Of a stretch of 26,925 bases of DNA, positions 15,800 to 24,135 are shown in pieces (position 1 is the stretch's first letter; every line of letters begins with the position of its first letter). Where the stretch lies: contig CAZTLE010000033.1 of the NCBI GenBank assembly GCA_964614415.1, positions 1 to 26,925 of the forward strand. The letters run 5' to 3'. The stretch comes from CAZTLE01 sp964614415 (GTDB lineage Bacteria; Bacteroidota; Bacteroidia; Flavobacteriales; Flavobacteriaceae). A program made the translations under genes and the position numbers. The notes under the pieces were generated by a model. The model had not been told where the DNA came from, ran no database searches, and saw only the letters and a program-made list of their open reading frames with translations.

Positions 15800-16624
15800 A
15801 TGAAAACACACACATACAGTTTATTGACTGCGGTGGCGGCCATGCTGTTTATGGTAACAGCGTGTAAGGAACCGAAAAAGGATAGTCCGGAAGAGGAAGC
15901 TGTCACGGAGACCGAGGCTACTTCAAATGATATCGAGGAGAAAATAACACTTGAGAAGCTACAGGATTCACCGGCTTATGCTGAAGCGGCTTTGGTGTTG
16001 GAAAGCCCTGCAGGAGCTGAAATTGCCAGTGGAGGAGAGATTGATTTTGTCTTCAATGTGGAGAACTACGAATTAGGAGCACAGACCGATAGTCCAAATG
16101 CCGGAATACTTGCCAACTCCGGCAAAGGGCAGCATATTCATTTCATACTGAATAATCAGCCTTACTCCGCTCACTATGAGCCTGCTTTCAATAAAGAAGT
16201 GCCTAATGGCGTACATCATCTGGTTGCTTTCTTAAGTCGATCCTACCATGAATCCGTTAAGAACGAAAATTCAGTCGTGGTAAGGAAACTGGAGGTAGGA
16301 GAGAATGCGACGGACTCTCTTGGCCTTGATATGGAAGCTCCTACACTTATCTACAGTCGTCCGAAGGGAGAATACGCCGGAAAAGATACCGAGAATCTGC
16401 TTCTAGACTTTTTTGTGATTAATACGACATTATCAGAAAATGGACATAAGGTCAGAGCAACGGTAAACGGTGAGGAATTTACTATTACCGAATGGGCTCC
16501 ACATGTATTAAAAGGGCTGCCAAGCGGAGAGGTTACGATTCGATTGGAATTGCTTGACGGCGACGGCAATTTGGTTCCCGGACCATTTAATGATGTAACC
16601 CGAACAGTGATCTTGAAAAAATGA
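15800..16624 (+). CDS. lipoprotein of the flavobacterial family often annotated phosphopeptide-binding
   Basis: This 274-residue protein has a lipoprotein signal (MVTAC near residue 22) followed by an acidic linker. The body has two beta-rich modules. The first contains NSGKGQHIHFILNNQPYSAH and NGVHHLVAFLSRSYHESVK (about 110-160), conserved in a Bacteroidota family that databases often label phosphopeptide-binding; I recall the family but not any experimental support for the name. The second module (about 195-274) repeats the idea with NGHKVRATVNGEEF and LPSGEVTIRLELLDGDG. Conserved His in QHIHF and GVHHL could bind metal. It lies 38 bp after the DUF5829-like gene and 55 bp before MerC on the same strand, so it probably belongs to the operon. 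Confidence 0.7.
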   Translation: MKTHTYSLLTAVAAMLFMVTACKEPKKDSPEEEAVTETEATSNDIEEKITLEKLQDSPAYAEAALVLESPAGAEIASGGEIDFVFNVENYELGAQTDSPNAGILANSGKGQHIHFILNNQPYSAHYEPAFNKEVPNGVHHLVAFLSRSYHESVKNENSVVVRKLEVGENATDSLGLDMEAPTLIYSRPKGEYAGKDTENLLLDFFVINTTLSENGHKVRATVNGEEFTITEWAPHVLKGLPSGEVTIRLELLDGDGNLVPGPFNDVTRTVILKK

Positions 16625-16679
16625 TCGAAGTGATTATAGCGCTAATTGAGAACAGGTATTGTACCAGAACAATTTATAG

Positions 16680-17093
16680 ATGATAAAAGCAATTAATCTC
16701 AATCGGAGATCCGACCTGATTGGTTCCGCAGCCAGCACCTTGTGCCTTATCCATTGTTTGGCTACACCATTTTTGTTTGCTGCCCATGCCGGCCACGTAC
16801 ATGGTCATCATGAGCATCCCTTATGGTGGGGTACCCTGGATATTCTATTCATCGGGATCTCATTGGGGGCTGTCTATTGGTCCGCAAAGAATACCTCAAA
16901 AGAGTGGATGCGCTATGCCTTGTGGTTCAGCTGGGTATTTCTGGCCTTTGTAATTATCAATGAAAAACTGGCTATGGTCCACCTTGCCGAAGAGGTGATC
17001 TACGTTCCCTCGGTGGCGCTGGTCGTGCTTCACTTGTATAACCGAAGATATTGCCAATGCGCGGATGAAACCTGTTGTGCCCCGGGCGAATGA
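16680..17093 (+). CDS. MerC-domain inner-membrane protein
   Basis: This 137-residue protein has about four membrane helices and matches the MerC mercury-transport family (PF03203). The first helix holds STLCLIHCLATPFL with Cys22, His25 and Cys26, followed by a His-rich loop HAGHVHGHHEHP (about 35-47). The C-terminus is Cys-rich: Cys125, Cys127, Cys132 and Cys133 in YCQCADETCCAPGE. MerC proteins carry Hg(II) across the inner membrane through paired cysteines. No MerR, MerA, MerT or MerP gene is visible here, so a role with another soft metal, or in general metal handling, is equally possible. It is the last gene before a strong terminator. Confidence 0.85.
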   Translation: MIKAINLNRRSDLIGSAASTLCLIHCLATPFLFAAHAGHVHGHHEHPLWWGTLDILFIGISLGAVYWSAKNTSKEWMRYALWFSWVFLAFVIINEKLAMVHLAEEVIYVPSVALVVLHLYNRRYCQCADETCCAPGE

Positions 17094-17163
17094 CCTATGC
17101 GTATTTAAGAATTTTCATAAGAGAGGGAGATGATTATCAACCTGGCAGGTTGGCCCTCACTTA

Positions 17164-17189
17164 ACCCGGGCGAAAGCTCGGGTTTTTTT
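17164..17189 (+). terminator. intrinsic terminator of the ABC-DUF5916-MerC operon
   Basis: An eight-base-pair stem (ACCCGGGC with GCTCGGGT, one G-T wobble) closed by a GAAA tetraloop is followed by a run of seven T. It lies 71 bp after the MerC stop and fits the textbook rho-independent pattern. Confidence 0.9.
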
Positions 17190-17259
17190 GTGGACATGAA
17201 AAATGTGATGAATAGGCACGTGAACCGGCTTCAGAATGATTCCATTGCATTGAATACCC

Positions 17260-17267
17260 TATCTTTG
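17260..17267 (+). promoter_or_regulatory. Bacteroidota -7 promoter element for the AraC gene
   Basis: TATCTTTG is an exact match to the Bacteroidota TAnnTTTG consensus and lies only seven bases before the AraC-family ATG, implying a very short leader. The -33 TTG is not clear at the usual spacing, so the promoter call is moderate. Confidence 0.45.
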
Positions 17268-17274
17268 GTATACT

Positions 17275-18384
17275 ATGATAAATACATTTCCCGATGTACT
17301 GTCAATTATAGGATTTGTTCAGGGTTGCATAGTGGGAGCTCTGCTAATATTCCATCCCAAATTCAGGCGGCCGGTCTTTACTATCCTGGGCGTTTTGGTG
17401 CTGTTAATGGCTTTGGAATGCATTAATCAAAACGGACTGCTAATGGCGGAATACCCCTGGTTGTTTTGGATGAACAATGGTAACCTGTTTCTCTTTGGCC
17501 CTCTTTTTTACTTTTTTATACGAGCCGCTCACACCGGGAGGTTTATAGCGGCATCTACTTTTATCTTGCATCTGATTCCGTTCGTCCTTATAAAATCGGG
17601 AACGCTTATTTTGGGACCCACTGAACTTGGAGAGACCCTGTTACCTCCTGTTTTTTTTATAGTATTGAATTATACACTTACCGCGCATGGAACGTTATAC
17701 GCCCTGCTATCCTTATCGGTGGCGTATAAGAATAAAAGGACAAATACCTCTTCTATGAATACCTGGGCATTCTGGTTGGCTGTGATCTATGCCGGAGGGT
17801 GGATCTTTTCCTTTTTGGCCAGACAGTATGAGTCTGTCAATGCACCTCTGTCCACCCTGATGTGGACCATTGCCTACATGACACTGGCCAGTATGATCTA
17901 TGTCATTAGCGTGAAACTTATGATATACAAGGGAGGGGAGGATTCCGGTGCTAAAAGTAAAAAGAGTATTTCCCATGTCCGGACAGATAATGATCACAAA
18001 TACAAGCGCTCCATGTTAAAGCCGGATGAGCGTAAAAGACTGGCAGTGGCTCTAAAGGATGCACTTGTTAAGGAGCAACTATATCTGGACCCTGAACTTA
18101 GCCGGGCCAAGTTGGCCGAATACCTGCAGGTATCTCCACATACTCTTTCACAGCTTCTCAATAACCATTTCCACAAGAGCTTCTCCGACTATGTGAACGA
18201 ATACAGATTGGAGGAAGCAAAGCGAAAGCTTATTGACCCTTCTTATCAAAGGCATACTATCCTTTCCATAGCCTTTGAAAGTGGTTTCTCATCCAAATCT
18301 TCCTTTCAGCGATTATTCAAAAAATTCATGGGGAAAACTCCTTCACAATACCTGGAGGAAATGAAGGCTCATTCCGGAGAATGA
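17275..18384 (+). CDS. AraC-family transcriptional regulator with multi-pass membrane N-terminus
   Basis: This 369-residue protein has an N-terminal half (about 5-225) consisting of roughly seven hydrophobic segments, including VLSIIGFVQGCIVGALLIF, LLPPVFFIVLNYTL and AFWLAVIYAGGWIFSFLA. A basic linker is followed by a C-terminal AraC domain (about 265-365). The two helix-turn-helix units are visible: SRAKLAEYLQVSPHTLSQLL and ILSIAFESGFSSKSSFQRLF, ending in the family signature FMGKTPSQYL. Such membrane-bound AraC regulators are common in Flavobacteriaceae and are thought to act on DNA from the membrane; the signal is unknown. It begins after the operon terminator, so it is a separate transcription unit. 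It may control the upstream operon or the downstream hydrolase. Confidence 0.9.
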   Translation: MINTFPDVLSIIGFVQGCIVGALLIFHPKFRRPVFTILGVLVLLMALECINQNGLLMAEYPWLFWMNNGNLFLFGPLFYFFIRAAHTGRFIAASTFILHLIPFVLIKSGTLILGPTELGETLLPPVFFIVLNYTLTAHGTLYALLSLSVAYKNKRTNTSSMNTWAFWLAVIYAGGWIFSFLARQYESVNAPLSTLMWTIAYMTLASMIYVISVKLMIYKGGEDSGAKSKKSISHVRTDNDHKYKRSMLKPDERKRLAVALKDALVKEQLYLDPELSRAKLAEYLQVSPHTLSQLLNNHFHKSFSDYVNEYRLEEAKRKLIDPSYQRHTILSIAFESGFSSKSSFQRLFKKFMGKTPSQYLEEMKAHSGE

Positions 18385-18476
18385 AACCGGTGCCCAACTT
18401 ATAGTCCCATCCCATTGGATTGGTTGACAAGACCCTTCCATCCCAGTACTTTCGAGATCAAAAACTCATAGATACT

Positions 18477-19691
18477 ATGCTTAAACGATTTCGAAAATTG
18501 CCTCGTGTAAAGCGAGTCTTAGTACTTCTGGGTTCCCTGTTGGTAGTATCAGTAGTGCTGTTTATGTCCTGCGGTACCCGGTTGAAGTTATCTGAAGAAT
18601 GCACCAGGGAAGAGCTCTTTACCGGACAGCGGTGGAAACTGCGGTTGCTTACTACATTTTATGGGCCCTATCGTGAGTACAAACCCTACGTGACCAAATC
18701 TGTAACTGCTTTTAGGATTGAGTATCCATCCGTTGTAAGGGGGGAGGAGAAGTTGCTAAGCGGAGTGGTATTGATACCTCACGAACAAGAAAAACCGCTG
18801 CCCATACTGCTCTATTGTCATGGCACGCTTTTCAATAAAGGGTATGCGCCTTCCAAATGGGATTCGGCCATTCAACTGGAGGCACTCCCGGCGATGAATG
18901 GCTACATAACATTTATCCCGGATTACCTGGGGTACGGCTCCAGTAATACCGATATTCCGGCTTACTTCGATCAGGAGATTACGGTGCGAACCATTCTGGA
19001 TATGCTACCCGCCGGCGTCTCTTATCTTGACGACTGTGGTATGGTCTATCAAAAGGAAATGTATATTTTGGGTTATTCCCAGGGTGGGCATGCGGCTGTT
19101 TCGGTGCTCAAAGAGCTTACTCACAACAACCCATACGATCTGGAATTGAAGGCAACCACATCCATTGCGGCTCCGTTCAAATTAAAAGAGAATGTAGCGC
19201 ATATCATAGAAAAGGAGGTCTTTCCCGCTACTGCCTATGTCTCGTATTTATTTACATCGTTCAATACCTATCGATGGAACCGGGATCTGGATGACTTTTT
19301 CAGGGGCTCTTCTCTTGATTTGATGGAACAATATCTTGCCGGTGAGATCACACTCGGCAAAATGGCTGCAAATCAATCGGATACCATTAGTAAACTAATG
19401 AATCCAAACTTTCTGCAGGATTATCTGGGAAATCAGGAGCTGGAACTAAAACAGAGCCTGGAAAGGAATTGTGATTTCAATTTCACGCCCGTATCACCAT
19501 TGCTCATTGTGCATTCTGAGAAAGATGAAGTGGTTCCGTTTAGCACATCCCTGGTTACCTGGAAGAGTTGGATTAGCAATGGAGCTGATTCCGAAAATGT
19601 CATATTCCATTCGTTGAAAGATGAAAATCACAGTGAGTCTGCTGACGCCGGCATTTTACTGAGTCTCAATTTTTTTCAAGGATACAGATAA
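18477..19691 (+). CDS. envelope alpha/beta hydrolase, lipase/esterase-like
   Basis: This 404-residue protein starts at the ATG at 18477. That choice places KRFRKLPRVKR directly before a hydrophobic segment ending in FMSCG (Cys32, possible lipoprotein site); a TTG at 18420 would only add a non-signal extension. The alpha/beta hydrolase core shows ILLYCHGTLFN (oxyanion-hole region), FIPDYLGYGSSNTD, the nucleophile elbow GYSQGGHA with Ser201, Asp350 in HSEKDEVVPF and His385 in DENHSES, a full triad. The pattern resembles secretory lipase-like (PF03583-type) enzymes. It is probably an outer-membrane or periplasmic esterase; the substrate is unknown. It follows the AraC gene by about 90 bp on the same strand and converges with the OmpA gene. 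Confidence 0.88.
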   Translation: MLKRFRKLPRVKRVLVLLGSLLVVSVVLFMSCGTRLKLSEECTREELFTGQRWKLRLLTTFYGPYREYKPYVTKSVTAFRIEYPSVVRGEEKLLSGVVLIPHEQEKPLPILLYCHGTLFNKGYAPSKWDSAIQLEALPAMNGYITFIPDYLGYGSSNTDIPAYFDQEITVRTILDMLPAGVSYLDDCGMVYQKEMYILGYSQGGHAAVSVLKELTHNNPYDLELKATTSIAAPFKLKENVAHIIEKEVFPATAYVSYLFTSFNTYRWNRDLDDFFRGSSLDLMEQYLAGEITLGKMAANQSDTISKLMNPNFLQDYLGNQELELKQSLERNCDFNFTPVSPLLIVHSEKDEVVPFSTSLVTWKSWISNGADSENVIFHSLKDENHSESADAGILLSLNFFQGYR

Positions 19692-19768
19692 GACGCACCT
19701 ACCATGACTTTAAGACCTCCTATGTCGAAAGGGGAAATAAGGGTAGGGAAGTAAGAGCCAAAGAGAAA

Positions 19769-19802
19769 CCCCATAATCGCTTTAAACAGTTTGATTATGG
19801 GG
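19769..19802. terminator. bidirectional hairpin between convergent genes
   Basis: A perfect ten-base-pair inverted repeat (CCCCATAATC / GATTATGGGG) with a 14-base loop lies 77 bp after the hydrolase stop. No long T-run follows, so it may act as a terminator or an mRNA-end stabiliser for the plus-strand transcript. Confidence 0.5.
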
Positions 19803-19816
19803 CTTGCTAGGGGTAA

Positions 19817-19832
19817 CGCACTAAGCAGTGCG
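19817..19832. other. short hairpin CGCACT-AAGC-AGTGCG
   Basis: A perfect six-base-pair stem with a four-base loop lies just after the larger hairpin in the convergent spacer. It has no T-run and its role is unknown. Confidence 0.35.
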
Positions 19833-19833
19833 C

Positions 19834-19946
19834 CATTTTGAACCATGAGGCCTTTGCTCTATTTATTCTTGCACATAAATTAAAAAGGAACTAATACTAA
19901 TCTTTGCGTTCGAATCAGGGATCGGCCTCATGCAATGTTCAAAATG
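19834..19946. repeat. long imperfect inverted repeat at the 3' end of the surface-protein cluster
   Basis: The left arm CATTTTGAACCATGAGGCC (19834-19852) pairs with GGCCTCATG (19924-19932) and GTTCAAAATG (19937-19946). The only interruption is a CAAT bulge in the right arm, giving 19 paired bases around a 71-bp AT-rich centre. It lies just beyond the OmpA-family stop. Possibilities are a terminator-like structure for the minus-strand operon or a small non-coding mobile repeat. No target-site duplication is obvious. Confidence 0.5.
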
Positions 19947-19949
19947 TCA

Positions 19950-21842
19950 TTATTGGCTAACAATTATAAATTCACTTCTTCTGTTTTGTTGATGAGCAGC
20001 TTCAGAGCATGAAACTCCGTTGGAGCACTCGTTGATGAGTTGTGATTCTCCATAGCCTCTTCCGGTGAGTCTGGAACGATCAATTCCGGACTTTACCAGA
20101 TAGTCAATGGTAGATCGCACACGTCTGTCGGATAATCTCAGGTTAAAGGCGTCATCTGCACGGCTGTCTGTATGTGAACGTACATCGACCTTTATGGTTG
20201 GATTATCTTTCATAATGGCAACAATCTTCTGTAATTCCAACTGGGCATCGCGACGTATTTTGGCCTTGCCCAGATCAAAGTAGATCGGGTTTAAGATCTT
20301 ACCGAGATCTGTGCCCGGGGATATGTCAATTTCTCTTTTTGACAATAGAATATCAGTAGTGGAAATACCATCCTTTGGATCGGCCAGCAGCTCTTCAGCG
20401 GTTTGATACCCGCTTTTTTCCGCGCGTACGAATTTTGCTTTGTTGCAATCGCCTTCGGGGAACTCATAAAGTCCTGCGGGAGCCGTTTTTTGATTGATGA
20501 TCTCGTTATTGGCACCTACCAGGGAAACCAGTACATTTTCCAAAATATCATTTGTTTCCTGATCTCTCACCACCCCTCTAAAGGTTGCATCACAAGGTGC
20601 CGAGTAGGCGGGATTTTCAGTAAAAGAGAACAAGTCGTCACTTTTGGTTCCTGTCCTGTTTGTAGCAAAATACCCGTTCGCCGAATCGTTATCGACAACC
20701 AGTGCAAAATCATCCATGGCGCTATTGATAGGGCGTCCTATATTACTCACCTCCTTATAACCATTACTGTCATTGGGTACTGCACTGTACACATCTAGTC
20801 CCCCGAGGTTGACGACCTGACCATTGGAAGCAAAGTAAAAGGTATTGTCATCGGCCACAAATGGAAACATTTCGTCACCTGCGGTATTGATTTCCGTCAT
20901 GTTGCGTACCGGGCCAAAACCGCCGTCCGACAGCACCGACACTTCATAGATATCGGTGCCTCCCCGATTTTGTCCATTAGGCATATCGCTCACAAAATAC
21001 AGGGTCTTTTCGTCGGGGCTTAAAGCCGGGTGTCCGATAGAATACTCACTACTGTTGAATGGTAATTCCTCCACATTCGACCATTCTCCATTTACCTTCT
21101 TTGCTCTGTAGAGCTTTAGGCGGGTCGTTTTATTCTTGTCGGTGCCCAGTTTATCTTTGTTGAAGTCGTTTCGCGTAAAAAACAGGGTATTCCCGTCCTT
21201 TGTTATCGCTAATGAACCCTCATTGAATTTGGTGTTTATTTCATCACCAATACTTTTCAATGAGCCTCCGTTCAACTTAAATATATCGGAGGTGGGTTCG
21301 TTGTTCCATGGGTTGTTCTCACCACTGTTGGATCCCGAAATAACGTAGAGCATTCCATCCTGCAAAAATCCGGGGTAATCGGAGTTCTGTGTATTGTATC
21401 CTACCGAATTAACAAGATATTTATCGGAACTTTCTTCGATGGTTTTCAGGTAGTCGCTTGAACTGGTATTGTGTAATCCCTGGCTTTCATAAAAGCCCCG
21501 CAGTTGTTTGTCTGCCTCTTCATAGCTTCCAATGGCTTTTAGAGATTGTCCATACCTGAACTTATACTCCGGCGTAAGATTTGAGCTCAAATCGAACAGT
21601 TGTCTGTACCATTTGGCCGCCGCTACATACTCTCCATTGAAGTAGTAGGCGTCACCAAGCTTTTCAAGCATTTCCTGATCTACAAAGCCTTTTTCCGCAA
21701 CACTCTCGTATATCTCAATGGCATCGGCGTAGGCAAGATCGTCAAATTTTGCATCTGCTTCGCGTACCTTACCGCCCTGAGCGTAGTTTGCCCATGCGAT
21801 GAACAAGAAACACAGTACAGATATCCTTTTTATATATTCCAT
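19950..21842 (-). CDS. OmpA-family protein with TPR, beta-propeller and CRD domains (PorE-like)
   Basis: This 630-residue exported protein has a signal peptide (ending near ANYAQGG). The domain order is TPR-like helices (about 25-130), a PD40/WD40-like propeller (about 150-400, with HPALSPDEKTLYFVSDMPNG and repeated F-S-blade motifs), a carboxypeptidase-regulatory-like beta-sandwich (about 410-490, FRGVVRDQETNDILENVLVS), and a C-terminal OmpA peptidoglycan-binding domain (about 510-630). The last carries YFDLGKAKIRRDA, VDVRSHTDSRADDAFNLRLS and QNRRSEF. This is the layout of PorE of the type IX secretion system, thought to tie the outer-membrane apparatus to peptidoglycan. It follows PorP/SprF by 14 bp in the same operon. 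Such pairs are multi-copy in flavobacteria, so it may be an accessory paralogue. Confidence 0.9.
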   Translation of the reverse strand: MEYIKRISVLCFLFIAWANYAQGGKVREADAKFDDLAYADAIEIYESVAEKGFVDQEMLEKLGDAYYFNGEYVAAAKWYRQLFDLSSNLTPEYKFRYGQSLKAIGSYEEADKQLRGFYESQGLHNTSSSDYLKTIEESSDKYLVNSVGYNTQNSDYPGFLQDGMLYVISGSNSGENNPWNNEPTSDIFKLNGGSLKSIGDEINTKFNEGSLAITKDGNTLFFTRNDFNKDKLGTDKNKTTRLKLYRAKKVNGEWSNVEELPFNSSEYSIGHPALSPDEKTLYFVSDMPNGQNRGGTDIYEVSVLSDGGFGPVRNMTEINTAGDEMFPFVADDNTFYFASNGQVVNLGGLDVYSAVPNDSNGYKEVSNIGRPINSAMDDFALVVDNDSANGYFATNRTGTKSDDLFSFTENPAYSAPCDATFRGVVRDQETNDILENVLVSLVGANNEIINQKTAPAGLYEFPEGDCNKAKFVRAEKSGYQTAEELLADPKDGISTTDILLSKREIDISPGTDLGKILNPIYFDLGKAKIRRDAQLELQKIVAIMKDNPTIKVDVRSHTDSRADDAFNLRLSDRRVRSTIDYLVKSGIDRSRLTGRGYGESQLINECSNGVSCSEAAHQQNRRSEFIIVSQ

Positions 21843-21856
21843 AGCTATACGTAGTT

Positions 21857-22810
21857 TTAGAAGAATCGAGGCGTTAGGAATCGGCGGGTTTTTCTTCCAC
21901 GGCTGCCCAATTCAAATCGTAAGAATACTTCGTGAGATCCGGAGTTAAAATTCGCTAGCTCCTGAATACCGTAATCATATGCGTACCCGATAAACATGCC
22001 TTCGGTAACCTGAAATCCTGCCAGTCCGCTTACTGCGGCGTCCAACCTATAGGCAGCGCCTATGGTAAATCGCTCATAGAAAAGGAAGTTGGCTGAGAAG
22101 TCCAGGGCCGCAGGAGATCCTTTTACGAATTTCCCGAGCACGGCTGGCTTGAACTTCGAGTTAGGCCCAAGTTCAAATACATATCCTCCAATGGCGTATA
22201 AACTGGCCTTTTCGGAAGCATTGGAAACCGAGGTATCGTCGTAATGTGTAGTTTCCAAAAAGTTAGGTACCGATACTCCAACATACCATTTGTCCACATC
22301 GTGCAGATACAATCCGGCACCCGCTATGGCACCTACTTTGTTATCAATATTGAATTGCTGAAGGGCGTCGTCGGGGTTGTAGATATTTAAAATGCTGTAG
22401 TCTACGTTTAACAGATTGATCCCTCCTTTGGCTCCAAAGCTCAACTTGGTACGCGGTCCCAGATCGATGGTATAGGAAAAATCACCGGTAATCGTACTTT
22501 CATCGGCAGGTCCTGCCTTGTCCTGTACAAAACTCAATCCCATACCTATTTTTTCATCTTGACCTACGGGTGTATTCAGGCTGAAGTTCATCGTTTCAGG
22601 AGCTCCATCCAGTCCTATCCATTGGTTTCGGTAGAGGCCTGTAATGCCAAATACTCCCCGCGTTCCGGCGTAGGCCGGGTTAATGGTTTGTGTGTTGTAC
22701 ATGTACTGGGTGTACTGTGAATCCTGCTGCCCATGAACCTGGGAAGAAGAAAGCAGTAACGCCGTAACACCTACCACAAACGAGGCTATTTTTATATTTA
22801 TTTTTTCCAT
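21857..22810 (-). CDS. PorP/SprF family type IX secretion outer-membrane protein
   Basis: This 317-residue predicted outer-membrane beta-barrel has a signal peptide (ending near VHGQQ). The family hallmark follows at once: DSQYTQYMYNTQTINPAYAG, then GLYRNQWIGLDGAPETMNFS, and later GMGLSFVQDKAGPADES. The C-terminal strands end with FLRFELGSRGRK and a basic tail. In Flavobacterium johnsoniae, SprF is needed for secretion of the adhesin SprB, and SprF-like proteins are usually encoded next to a cargo protein carrying a type B sorting domain. That is exactly the arrangement here, with the cargo gene 10 bp upstream. It is probably the dedicated outer-membrane partner for that cargo, with the OmpA protein downstream. 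Confidence 0.93.
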   Translation of the reverse strand: MEKINIKIASFVVGVTALLLSSSQVHGQQDSQYTQYMYNTQTINPAYAGTRGVFGITGLYRNQWIGLDGAPETMNFSLNTPVGQDEKIGMGLSFVQDKAGPADESTITGDFSYTIDLGPRTKLSFGAKGGINLLNVDYSILNIYNPDDALQQFNIDNKVGAIAGAGLYLHDVDKWYVGVSVPNFLETTHYDDTSVSNASEKASLYAIGGYVFELGPNSKFKPAVLGKFVKGSPAALDFSANFLFYERFTIGAAYRLDAAVSGLAGFQVTEGMFIGYAYDYGIQELANFNSGSHEVFLRFELGSRGRKTRRFLTPRFF

Positions 22811-22820
22811 CTTTTTTGTC

Positions 22821-24086
22821 TTATTCTGTAGTTATGTACAAGAACCCGGCTTTTTTGATACGACTGGTTACCCCATTCTGGGTATGGTCGTAGCTCAACA
22901 CATAGTAATAGGTTCCCGTGGGTAATTGATCACCACTGTTTATTGTCAATCTACCGTCTGAATACCCTTCAAAGACATTGCCTCCGGCACTTGATCCATA
23001 GTTGTCAGCAGCAAAGACCTGAACCCCCCAACGGTTGAAGATTTCGACCCGGTTGTTGGCCAGGTTCTCAATACCATCAATGAAGAAGAAGTCATTTTTG
23101 CCATCTCCGTTGGGCGTAACCCCATTGTAAACGACGACATCTCCGGGAAGAATGATGCCTTCATCCACACGACCCAGCGTGAAGATTCCGTATTCTTCCA
23201 GGCGCAAGACTGTAGTTACCGTTTTGTTATCGGCATTTACAACACCTCCTTCATCAACCCAGAGTTGTTCGGCTTCGTCCCATCGAACAATACGAATGGC
23301 ACTTTGGGGGTTGGCAGCCACCTCGGAAGCCGTGGTGGAGCCTTCTTCCCAGGAGAGGGTAAGCAGGATGTTGCTCGAACCTGCTTCGCGCGTCAACGTC
23401 CAGAACTCGGACTGATCCAATAAAGTGATCACACCGGCTGTACTGGCTGTTGGCGTTTCTCCGTTGATGGTTAGTCCTATCGGGCTTTCGGAATAATATT
23501 TTGCGGTAAATGCGTCTCCAAGGTCATCGGGAGCGCTAATCGCGGCATAACGAAAGAAGGTTGCATCTCCTATGGGATAGGTAAAATCATCATCTCCGGT
23601 CTTTTGCACATGCCCATCCACATGACTGCCGTCATAGGCACCGGTATGATCTGCATCGTCTTCGAAAATAACGAGACCTCCAAAGTCATCGTTCTTTACG
23701 ATGCCTTCGTCGAACGTGGCCAGATTGGCCACACTGATGTCGCTGCTCACTTCAAACGAGGCCGTTTCGCTGGCAGTGTTGTCAAACAACACGTCGTAAA
23801 AGTAGCTTACACTGCCACCGGTGAGCTGCTGTACGGCGGTACCTTCAAAGCGGGTAAGGCCCTGTTCGTCAAAATCTACGACGCCGTCATTGTTAAAGTG
23901 GGCATAGATAAAGGCCTCACCGTCGTTGATAATTGTCCCTGTAGGCGTATTATTCAGGTTGTCCACTGTGGAAAACCGGGTGCCCTCCGTTATGTACAGG
24001 TCGCCTGTGTTCACCGTTTGTGACAGGGCTGCCCAACCAACCAGGTTGCATAGGACCAACGGTAGTATTTTAGTATATCGTTTCAT
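22821..24086 (-). CDS. secreted protein with T9SS type B (gliding-motility-associated) C-terminal domain
   Basis: This 421-residue protein has a signal peptide (MKRYTKILPLVLCNLVGWAA). Its body (about 25-320) is rich in beta structure and acidic residues, including a run of FDEQGLTRFEGTAVQQLTGG type. The last 90 residues form the type B sorting domain: NGVTPNGDGKNDFFFIDGIE, VEIFNRWGVQVF, LPTGTYYYVLSYD, and a KKAGFLYITTE end. This domain directs export through the type IX system and is cleaved or anchored at the surface. The protein is short for such cargo, with no adhesin repeats, so it may serve as a structural or anchoring surface component. It sits 10 bp before its likely SprF partner. Confidence 0.9.
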   Translation of the reverse strand: MKRYTKILPLVLCNLVGWAALSQTVNTGDLYITEGTRFSTVDNLNNTPTGTIINDGEAFIYAHFNNDGVVDFDEQGLTRFEGTAVQQLTGGSVSYFYDVLFDNTASETASFEVSSDISVANLATFDEGIVKNDDFGGLVIFEDDADHTGAYDGSHVDGHVQKTGDDDFTYPIGDATFFRYAAISAPDDLGDAFTAKYYSESPIGLTINGETPTASTAGVITLLDQSEFWTLTREAGSSNILLTLSWEEGSTTASEVAANPQSAIRIVRWDEAEQLWVDEGGVVNADNKTVTTVLRLEEYGIFTLGRVDEGIILPGDVVVYNGVTPNGDGKNDFFFIDGIENLANNRVEIFNRWGVQVFAADNYGSSAGGNVFEGYSDGRLTINSGDQLPTGTYYYVLSYDHTQNGVTSRIKKAGFLYITTE

Positions 24087-24135
24087 CGTGTTTTAGATTG
24101 TCAATTCAAATGTTATCTTCAAATCATAGGCCTCT

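Noticed and set aside
19905..19925. GTTCGAATC resembling a tRNA T-loop in the convergent spacer
   Set aside because: The flanking bases do not form a T-arm stem, and no acceptor, D-arm or anticodon arm can be drawn around it.
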